From positions 13,640,001 through 13,704,000 of the forward strand of contig CM121341.1 of the NCBI GenBank assembly GCA_051530055.1: DNA of 64,000 nucleotides. Reading direction: 5' to 3'. The DNA is from Neoechinorhynchus agilis (taxonomy: Eukaryota; Acanthocephala). Positions within the stretch are counted from its first letter, which is position 1. The number at the start of each line of letters is the position of its first letter. Below are positions 54,740 to 64,000 of the stretch, in pieces. Below the pieces are notes generated by a model. The model made no database searches, was not told the origin of the DNA, and saw only the letters and a list, made by a program, of their open reading frames with translations. A program made the position numbers and the translations under genes.

Positions 54740-57700
54740 AATAGATATTTTAGCGTAAACCAACGATCCAGTTGCATCATTGATCTTTTAGTTGACATTC
54801 ATCTAGAAGGTTAAGTGATCAAAGCAGCATTACTAAAGATTCTATTGCCGTATCCAGCTTTGTCTGAGTCGATAGAATAATCTATGACGCAATCTGGGGC
54901 CTTCGCTGTGGAATTTAATGGCAAGAAATTGCATCTCGTAATAAGTAGACGCGTTAAATATCATTGATATCTATTATGGTTTAATAGAGCAATTCTATAA
55001 TATCTAAAAGCTTCATTCAAAGAAGCATTGTCCTAATATCTATCCGTAGCATTAGATGTGGTGATTGATAAGAACGTTTGTAAGCGCTTTCAATGGGGTT
55101 TTCAACCTTGTTTTATAACTGCGTTTTTGGGGTTTAAAAATCAAAAGTTACTCATCCACCAAAAATTAATAAAACATGGAAGATAATTCAAAATAAAAGC
55201 GATTAGAAGTTTTCTACTTCGTTTGGGCGACTATTTGATTGATAAGTGCAGTGATCATTCGTGTTGATCACTTATTTCAGATTTAAAGTTGCAAATGTTG
55301 CTGGTTCCTTTTTACTTAACGCGAGAAAATTAAAAATAAACACAGTTAAAATCGCTTTTCTACGTGCTAACCGATATTTAACCATTTTAAATCTGTCATT
55401 TTATTCTGGGAGCATTTATTAATGTCTCCTAGCTAGTTTGTTTTTCCTTACGATTGTTTAAATCTTAAGCTCGCCACGAGTAAATATCGTTTGTGACGGC
55501 ACTGATGTTTTGCCATCAAAGTCAACCTCAAAACCGCACCAAAATATTCCAGGATTTTTTAACCATTAAATTTTATTTGTTAAAGTACAAAACGTGCAAT
55601 CGCCACCGTCCGCAAAATTGGAGCTTGTCTCCTTCCTCGGCTGTCGCTATCATGCTAGCAGCATTGCCTAGTAATTCTTAAACTTAAAGATTCAAGATTC
55701 TGATCTATATTCCGTTACTTTTTAAGCAATTTTTTCAAACAACTAATGAAATATGGATATTAAAAATGTTCAACTCCATATTTCGCTAAGTTTTGAGATC
55801 TAACCGGAATGCATGGCACCTACCTAGTGCACATCAGTATTCATTTAAAAATAAATTGGCTTCAAAATTGCAACTGAAACAATTCATATCGACGTCAAAA
55901 TTTCTCCTCAGTTAAGTATTTCAAATCGTCTTTAGTGTAACTATAATTTTAATCTGGCTTTAAAAAAACGTTTTCAAGTACAAATGTTTAGGTTTAGGAT
56001 ATCCTTCCTTCACGTTTGTAGGAATTCCGATATATTATACCGCCAACTTATCACCACAAAAGGGTAATAAAAGCTAAACACACCTTTTGCCATATTATCT
56101 ATGTGTAAGCTATGAATAATGTTTCTCAGTTAAGGGTTCAGAATACCCGATGCATTTGCTGGAAAGTCTTGAGTAAGTAAGGGATTTCCTGGATTCGCTT
56201 TTATCACAGTTGTAAGAATTTAGACAATTCACAGTCTCAAAGAAATTCATAACGAAGGATTAATACTCTTTTTGCAAAGAAATACGATATTTTCCCATTT
56301 AAACTTACTTCTGCTATCTACTTTAATTAAAAAGTTTTTATTTGTTTCAAGAAATGTGATAACGGATTTGATGGTCAAATTAAAAAGAAAGATGCTAACG
56401 GAGGATAATACATAATGCGGCAGTTCTATCAGCCATAGAATTTCAATTAACAACACCATACTTTTCTTAATGGTTCCAGATCGAAATTTAAGAAAAACTA
56501 TAGGCGTTTCTTTGGCTTCGTCGTATTTCTAAGAACTTAAACTTCGCATTCATCATCTGATTTCTTTAGACAATTCTGATAACGTATTTTCAAAATATAG
56601 TGTTTTAATCGTAGAACTATTTTTTGATAGGCTCGTAGTAAATTTAAGGCGCGTCTTTTGGATTTCTTTTCACCGAGTTCAAATTTGTCCTTTGTGTTAA
56701 AAATTTTGAGCGCTATCCTGTAGATTCAAAAATGGCAACATTATTGAAAAGTTGTCCGACAATCTCTTCGAATAACGGATTCTATATACTATTATCACCA
56801 TTTCAGAATAGCACTCGACTTCAGAATAATTTTTAGAATCTTAATTCGCCAGCATATCGATTTTAAAACTATTTTTGCTTTTGCGACCGTGACACATTGT
56901 ATGTCATTCCGTCTAGCTATCAAGCGTAGTGGAAGTCCCAATACCGTCATAATGTTGATTGTTCAAAATACAATTAAAATTTCAATTGCGTAACATTTGA
57001 ATGCAGTCAGTGTGCATTTGATTTGCACATTCTAAACTCGAGGTATGTCGTAACGATACCAATCACGTCTCTCAAAACACGTCTTAATCTTGCTAACAAA
57101 AGAGATTTAATTTAGCGGAGAATCCTAAGTAGTCAAAAAACGCTACACCAATATTTTCGGGTCGCTTCAAAAGCGTTTTCATTAACAATCGAATGTCTAA
57201 TGATTTTTCAAACTCCAAAATTGAAATCAGGTTACTCTGGCAGTTCCTTAATTGATTTTATCACTCTTTCAAACACAAGAAATGAAATTTAGCGCACTCT
57301 CTTTTGGTGCCATTCAGACACTTATTGTTCGCTCGTTTCAGTACCCGGGGTTAACATGGTTTGTTGAAACACTTTATCGAGGTTTTAATTCGGATCCGTC
57401 GCCTTTAGCAGAATGTTAAAAACTTTCTAATGCACAAATGGTGAGTCCATTATTTATCCCTAGTATCAGTTTCGACTAAGTGAACTAAAGAAGTCTGCGT
57501 TACTCTTAAAAGGATCGAAAATATTTTCATTTAACTTTATTACCTTGTATTTCTTCCTTAAATTTTAAGAAAAAGCCTAGGTCTTAAAATCTGCAATGCT
57601 TTTGATGGCCTCTCACTTGTTACACGCGCGTAAAAGAAAACGGATAAAAGTTGTCCGTATTTTTTAATCGGCCATTACAAGATTCCATCACGTTCTGCAT

Positions 57701-59575
57701 TACCTTTGCGGTAAACAATCCATTAAGTATATTTTTGACTTTATTTGCATGAGATAGTTCTAGGACGAAATTCAACTTTCCCTTGCGACGTTCAACTTAA
57801 TCGAATGGTTTAGCAAGTGAAACATTCCACGATATCGCACCACAAATGTCCATTTCCTCGCTTGCCGTGCGATTTAAAAATTTACTGAACCACTTATACT
57901 GCCATTAGCATCCTCTCGGAGAACCGGAGAAATTTCTCAGACTATCATTATCACAGAATTTTCTATCTTACATGTCAAATTTTAATTTCTTCGCTTTGAA
58001 TTTTTAGTGCAAACTTAAGGCAAGATAATAATTTCAATAGTTTCCCGCTGCGTGTTTTAAAAAGGCAAAACGACACTTAACCATGTAAAATTTCGAATAT
58101 GCTAGCTCAAGAATAAATGGCTTCTCGCTTAAAAATTGTATTACGAATACCCTGAGAGATTGATTTTTGTCGTAAATCTTCGTGTGTTTCTGAGTTGGGA
58201 ATCGGAGTATTGTACAAATGTAATATTGAAGAGATTTTTCTACAACTCTAAAAAATACAAATAAAAGCTCAGTGAGTTCAATATATTAGAGATTTCATCA
58301 TAAAAATTAAATAGTACAGCGATTAATTTCCAAAGGATGATTTTTTACGAAATAGGATCACCGTAACTGAGAACAAATTACGGCTTTTGGACATACTTTT
58401 TTGAAGCAAAAATAGAAAGACGATTATTGAGTTCAATTTTTTGCTAAGTTTGCGTAATCAGGCAATTCGTCTAAGTAAAACTACCATAGTTGGTTGACTT
58501 TTATGCGGGAACAAACCAACGATCCATTATGCGAAACTTCGTTAAACCGATGCAAATGTTTTCGTTGATTTGGTTTGCTTTACGTAACAGCAACTTTGAT
58601 CCATAAGTTCGCTCTGTACAACATTAACCCATTTGCTTAGAATAATGTCGTTTCAACGATGTAGTACTAAAATACCGTGTTTGCGTCAAGCATTTCCAGG
58701 TATTGGAAGCATTTTTCTCATGAGAAGTACAATGGCTTGCGTTCACGTTGTGCAATGCTTTAATGTCAAGGAAATTAGTTCTGAAACATAAGTCTTTATT
58801 TCATCTAATCAACTTTTAGAACTCTATTGATGATTATTAAACCTTTAAATTTTATCTTTACTGGCGTAGTTCAGCTCAATCAATATTTTTCATCGATTAT
58901 CGCAATGGTATAAGTGTTTATAACTATGACCTTGAAAATTTCTCAACGACAGCTAAGATCGTAGTTTAAAATCTTTTGAATGCTAAACAACGACTTAGGT
59001 ATTTTTGAACACTTTGCGATAAGCGATTAAATTTACCGATTTTTTATTGCGCATGCGAAAACTCGTCAAAACTCTTAAAATTTTCCAATTAATTCCATCG
59101 GTGCTACAGTACGTTTTAAATTTCTAAATATTTGTTTTCTAAGTGTTCAATAAATAAGAAAAGATTTATATTTTCGCACGTGTCAACGTGCTGATTTTTC
59201 ATATTCCGAGTGTTCTTTTTCGCAGTACATTTTGAAAAATGATTCATTTTTGCTGCATTAAGTTTCCTAATAACCCCACCTATTCTTTTCATACAAAACA
59301 AGCTGAACTTCTCATAAAAAACTCTCTTTTGCCGTCGTGACAACTCATTTAGCCGACGCTTTCGTGCATTTGCATTGCGAGAAAGCCTCTTTCTTCGTGT
59401 AGAACCTTCGAACATTCAAATGCCTTTTAGATGGACAGGTTAGAACTAGAGGACCGACGGGATAACGCTCGGTCATTTCTAACCCCAAACAAATCCTTAC
59501 CGAACAAAGCACAATGGGCCGAATATTGTGAAGTAGGAAATCAATTATTGATAATTGATAAACTGTGAATCTATA
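54740..59575. other. Long non-coding stretch
   Basis: About 4.8 kb of AT-rich DNA without a recognisable gene, RNA gene or repeat. It may hold regulatory DNA and the first exon(s) of NDRG, whose N-terminal exon I could not find. The frames at 59,116-59,620 on the minus strand are short and unlike known proteins. Confidence 0.35.
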
Positions 59576-59576
59576 G

Positions 59577-61404
59577 GAGAAAATCATTAGTTCCCCATTT
59601 GGACCTTTGAGCGTTATCATTCAAGGTAAAAAAGGACTCACGCCGATTTTGACACTTCACGACCTTGGAATGAACGGTAATTGCTACGTCACCTATACTT
59701 TAGACTCTTGTACTCTTTTAAGGACCTAGTCAATTTTTCAATTTCTTTGAACACGACGAGATGAGAAAAATAATGGAACATTTCTGTGCCTATCATATTA
59801 CGGCACCGGGCCAACAGGAAGGTGCCAAAACAATCGCTTCCAGGTACCACTGCATTCTTACTTCCAGTCTAATTGATAAATTAGTGCGAAATATCCCAAT
59901 GTTGATGAAATGGCCGACATTGTGGACTATGTTGTCGACAATCTCAAGTTGTATTTATTTGCTCGCCGCTTTCACAACCTTCTGCATCTTTAGACTTATG
60001 AGAGTTATTGGTTTCGGTGTAGGAGTGGGTGCTCACGTAATGGCTAAAACCGCTTTATTTTATCCGAACAAGTTCATCGCCTTAGTCGCCATAAATTGCG
60101 TCTGCACGCCTTGCGGATGGGGCGAATGGGCTAATGCGAAGGTATTTGCTGAATATATCATCTTCGTATTGAATTGAAATGCGAATCACAGTCTTATTCA
60201 TGATCTGTTTGTAAGCTCATTCTGCTCAAGCTAAAATATCAGATATCCATCCTCATCTTTTCAAAGAACTAACATAAATATCAGTCTGATTTCACCATCC
60301 TTGCAACTCTTTAAAATATATTAGAATCTAGTCTGTTCGATTCAATCATCCCACCTTAGTAAACCGAAAGGGCGAATTGCCGTGGATTTATCCTAAATGT
60401 AACTACAAGTGATGGGAAATCTGTAAAGTACATAACAATCAATGCGTCTGGGACTTGGAAGTTATGATTGGCGACCTAAATTAGTATTCGAAATTAAGTC
60501 TTTTCAAAATTAGCAAACTCGATCCTACCGGAACAAGAAATGTAGCTCAAAAAGATTTTTTGCTTTGCACCTAAAAATTTAAAACTTAAACGAAATTCTC
60601 GACTTTAGCTGACCGCATTTCATCTAAGAAACGGAGTATTAACTCAAAATGTTCTCAACACTTTAATCACGCATCACCTCGGCTACGTAAGTTAATCCAC
60701 ATGCAAATTCAATTATCAACTCGCGCTCCTGCAAAAAGGAATCTTCAAATTCACGAACTGATCTTGTGAACATTCTGACCAACTACTTTAAAACGTATTT
60801 AAATCCTGTTAATTTTGTTAGACTACTGGAAATGTACACCGGGTATCGATTCTCATCTATAAGATCCTTAATCTCGCATACATTTTTGTTACTTAGACGC
60901 AGTCAATTATCGATTGAACGAAACGAAGAAGACAGCCATGATTATCCAAACTTCTCTTGCAGTGTTATGAATGTGACAAGTGATTCCTCGCCGTATCTCG
61001 ACGATGCAGTCGAATTTAATGGTAGACTGGATCCTTCCAATTCCACTTTCATAAAAGTACACAATTTGTTTCTCATTTTAATTTAAGTGATCGACTTTTT
61101 AAGTTGGCCGAATGCGGTGGACTCATTCTGGAGGAGCAACCGGTACGTTTCACGGAGGCGTTTCTGTATTTTCTTCAAGGAATGGGATACGGTAAGCCGA
61201 TTGCAAATATGGTAATCCATTTTATCTTTTTAAAACTAAGTGTGCAATTTGAGCGTCTCTGCGAATGCGCTCGCATCTAGGACTCATCAGAAAATAATCT
61301 CAGAACGACTAACTAAGGCGAGGTCAAAAACAATGTGCATGTCCCAACTAAGAGCAGGAATGCATTTGGAAGACGTACAGCCCGTCCAACCTAAAGAAGT
61401 TTAA
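59577..61404 (+). CDS. NDRG: NDRG-family protein (alpha/beta-hydrolase-like), N-terminus not found
   Basis: Exons 59,577-59,676, 59,723-59,843, 59,885-59,950, 59,994-60,168, 60,715-61,056, 61,104-61,191 and 61,241-61,404 give 351 residues. Family signatures: PILTLHDLGMN, HITAPGQQEGA, YPNVDEMADIV, VIGFGVGVGAHV (the elbow, without the catalytic Ser, as in the family), VAINC...GWGEWA, LAECGGLILEEQP and FTEAFLYFLQGMGY. The C-terminal tail (SRTHQKIISERLTKARS) matches the NDRG serine/arginine tail. Five introns are GT-AG and only 46, 41, 43, 47 and 49 nt; all phases agree. The 60,169-60,714 intron is a special case. NDRG proteins act in stress response, differentiation and vesicle traffic. The first exon would start before 59,577, where CTATAG gives an acceptor. 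Confidence 0.93.
60169..60714 (+). other. Candidate nonconventional intron of NDRG
   Basis: Removing 546 nt joins EYIIFV to INSRSCKKESS in phase 0 and gives a length close to the family between the EMILGHLF and NLDN regions. The ends are TTGAATTGAAATGCG and CATGCAAATTCAATT, an 8-bp ATTGAATT inverted repeat (using one flanking base) plus a further ATG/CAT pairing. Competing explanation: a GT-AG intron 60,166-60,738 (573 nt) is also in phase and would delete nine residues. The sequence alone does not decide. Confidence 0.5.
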
Positions 61405-61409
61405 AATCT

Positions 61410-61900
61410 TATTGTTGTGTTAAAGCGATCAATTAATTGCCTTAAGTCGTCTTGTTTTGTTGATTGGTGTCTAGGCATTTTTTTGTTCATAAAATTTACA
61501 CAAGGAAAAGCGCGATGATTTTCTTAAAGTGTAATAACACCTTTCTTTGTTAATTAACAAAGAATGGGACCCATGTACCTTTGGATCCTCATGAACACTC
61601 AAGTTCAGATCTGTTCAATGAATGCGGTTGTAAATTTTGGAGTGGATTACGGGGTTCGATCAGGTGAGAATAGCCGGTTAGCGATATCCGTTCGGGTGAG
61701 GAATAACGGGAAATCTTCAATAGATTGAAGGGTGGGTAGAGTTATTCATTTGAGCTAAATATAGATCATAGAACGGTTTATGGTCTAACGATAAATTATT
61801 GAACCTTTTTAGTTTCCGAATATGTTTAACCATCAAGTCAGACTTGTAAGAAAATTTATTGCGAACCGCATTTTATGTTTTACTAACAATTGTATAATAA
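61410..61900. other. Intergenic, nothing recognised
   Basis: NDRG 3' flank. A short LINE-tail-like match (ATGTACCTTTGGATCC at about 61,573) resembles 35,745 but is too short to delimit. Confidence 0.3.
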
Positions 61901-61904
61901 ATTT

Positions 61905-62200
61905 AAATTTTGCAAAGCCTCTAAATCTGCACGGTTGATTTTCCCCCACTCGCCGAATGCCTTCATAAATTTTTTAACATATGTCGTCCCCGTTTCAAAT
62001 GAGTACAACACTCGTAATCCCAATTCACTTCATCCTCCTATATCTCGCACCCCATCTACCACCGCTCCATTTTCCATACTGCCCCCACTTTTCCACCCGT
62101 CAGTACCCGTAATCCACTCCAAAATAAACAGCCACATTTATTTAACATATCATTTGGTTCGATTGTTCATGAGAACCCAGAGGTGCACGGTCCCCGTGCT
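61905..62200 (+). mobile_element. LINE 3'-end fragment
   Basis: Matches 22,570-22,740 (CTGCACGGTTGATTTTC, ACACTCGTAATCCCAATT, TCATCCTCCTATA) and ends with GGTCCCCGTGCTT, shared in reverse complement with the LINE tail near 35,733. Dead fragment. Confidence 0.6.
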
Positions 62201-62559
62201 TTGTCAATTCAAGCGTCAACAAATAATGTTATTTGCGCTTTTGTATTCTCTCTGCATCGTTTGATATAAAAGAAGGCAATAAAAATTATTGTTTTATCGA
62301 AAGCCATGGCAACGCTTAATAGTTAAAAATAGTCGTCGCGATTTTATTCAGTTGTTTGTTCCTCCTATTAAATCCACGGGCGTTCTTGTAAGTCAAAGAA
62401 GCGATTAGGCAGAATACACACATATGTCTTATTAACTACTGGCCGTTTTACCCGGCGTTAGTCGGAGGAGCTTAATCGAGGATAGATAATCAGTATTCTA
62501 TGATCGAAGCATAATAAAAATGCGCAAAATAAACACATTCCAACTTTAACTATACTTTG

Positions 62560-63240
62560 ATTAATTCAAAAATTGCTTCCGTTATTATGCTCGGCATTAT
62601 CATCAACAAACACTCCTTCGACGTCTTCGATTTCATTTGATTAGATGCAAGTATTCTGCCGATAAGGTCGATATGTTCGCAAACAAACTTGAATGTCGTT
62701 CACCACCAAAGAAATAATCTAATCCAATTGGAATCGATTTTCACTACTAAATTTTCGTTTTCTGGATTATCTGCAATGCAATTATTTTGCATTACTGAAA
62801 TGATAAAGACGCTTTTTGACAGTTAATAAGCTGGATAGAGAAAAAAGGAGACCCCTCATCATCGATATTTCATTTTTTTATGGATAATAATTACAAATAG
62901 ATTTGAATACCAATTGGTTTGAGGATCGCGTCAAAATCCAAAGCAGATTTTTAAATGTCGATATATGATGTATCGGGTTATATGATTAGACTTAATGTTT
63001 AGGTCTTCACCCGGTAAATAATTTTTCATTAAAAGCATTTCAAACCCCGTCGGGTTCATCAGACCTTAACAATAATCCTTTTTAAATTCCAAACCAAGCA
63101 AATGACCATCCGACGTCTTAATCCAAGATTTTTGGGGATCAAAATCGGTACTTTTTTCTCAAAAACTAAGGCGTGACCACCCGACGAGTAAAATTATACG
63201 TCACGTGGTCCACCAACCCGTGACCACATAAGCGATCCTG
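62560..63240. repeat. Dispersed repeat unit, copy C, with fold-back fragment
   Basis: 62,600-62,760 is a diverged match to 6,500-6,720 (copy A); 62,820-62,900 and 63,110-63,230 match the spacer at 17,290-17,510. A degraded copy of the fold-back element, mainly its left arm, lies inside at 62,981-63,072. It is the oldest-looking of the three copies. Confidence 0.6.
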
Positions 63241-64000
63241 TGACTAAGCGATGAATACGATAAAGAAATTTCAATATTTTGCGAGGTCAAAAGGCTACAT
63301 CAATAACATTATTGCATATAACTCACGACTTGTATTCCATTCTTTTAAGTCATTTTACCACTTTGTTAAACGATTCATTAATAAGCTTAAGATGGACTAA
63401 TTATCCGTCACCTTATTGTGAGTTTGACAAAATGCGACAATTTAAAGGTCAAATTGTGCTTGACGAAAAATCTCATCGTTATTTCAATTCGTCGTTGATG
63501 GGTTTACCATCTTAACGCTCTATATTATGAAACAGTACTTAGAATGTTTCCGTCATCTCGATTTAGTATCGTGTTTGGTTGTTTTGAAGTAACCGAACGG
63601 GTATTTATCCGCTCAACGCCGAACATCCTACATTTAACATATCCTACTCGATAAGAACACTCATGTAGATCCTAAACTATTTTGAACTAAAATATTAGCA
63701 GCCCCTAGTGAATGTTTCTGTTTTATAATTGAAAGTACATGCCCAACAAAGTGTAGGGTAATTAGCCTAAATTTTTGTTTGAGTGACTTGTCTGTTTCCG
63801 TCCTGTGACTCATGGAAACTAAATGGTAACTTTATTTAGTTTCATCAGTACAAAAACTACATCATAATTTTGAATGTGAGATTAATTGCATTGCGTAAAC
63901 TGAAATATTTTATAGATTAAGCTATTGGAATGCATAAGCCAAACGAAAATAATGAACAACGAGAACAAACCGTGAATAATGGACTTCAACTCAGCGTAGG
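63241..64000. other. Window end, nothing recognised
   Basis: No gene, RNA or repeat could be supported here. Confidence 0.35.

Noticed and set aside
59116-59620. Two overlapping minus-strand frames, one Arg-rich
   Set aside because: No family match, overlapping the likely NDRG 5' region on the other strand, and AT-rich; probably chance.

Overview
This is a piece of an animal nuclear genome. The gene content is bilaterian: a ROR-type receptor tyrosine kinase with Ig, Frizzled and kringle domains, an afadin homologue, an NDRG-family protein, enolase, a DDX5/p68-type RNA helicase, cofilin, a makorin-type RING protein and a degenerate neuronal-calcium-sensor-like protein. The phylum cannot be fixed from the sequence. 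Very short GT-AG introns (41-59 nt), probable 3' splice sites placed directly before start codons, and many Penelope-like and LINE remnants fit a small-bodied invertebrate that uses spliced-leader trans-splicing.

Layout. 1-3.5 kb: DDX5-type helicase (+). 4.2-9.2 kb: decayed LINE, a dispersed repeat, a Penelope-like fragment and a Ty3/Gypsy gag-pol fossil. 9.2-23.2 kb: a repeat-dominated block holding two almost identical copies of a makorin-like gene, a 16-unit array of a ~255-bp repeat, two arrays of a ~70-86-bp satellite and a fold-back element. 23.4-27.4 kb: a small unknown gene and afadin (-). 30.2-32.1 kb: enolase (+). 32.6-41.8 kb: three tandem copies of a unit with a 137-codon ORF of unknown function; the middle copy is split by a Penelope-like element and a LINE. 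42.0-42.5 kb: cofilin (-). 44.5-45.1 kb: degenerate EF-hand protein (+). 47.0-50.6 kb: ROR (-). 53.1 kb: a terminal exon of unknown identity (-). 59.6-61.4 kb: NDRG (+). 61.9-63.2 kb: repeat fragments.

The most unusual signal is a second class of intron. In the helicase and in enolase, the reading frame and conserved protein motifs require removal of ~540-nt segments (545 and 537 nt) that lack GT-AG ends. Their extreme ends are inverted repeats that would pair and bring the exons together. NDRG has a third candidate of 546 nt, though a GT-AG alternative exists there. These sit alongside ordinary tiny GT-AG introns; NDRG has five of 41-49 nt. Such end-paired, non-GT-AG introns are known from euglenids but are not, to my knowledge, a standard feature of animals. 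Transposon-derived introns, or sequences removed from DNA before transcription, are alternatives.

The host genes are unrelated housekeeping, signalling and adhesion functions with no sign of operon organisation. About half of the window is mobile or repeated DNA.
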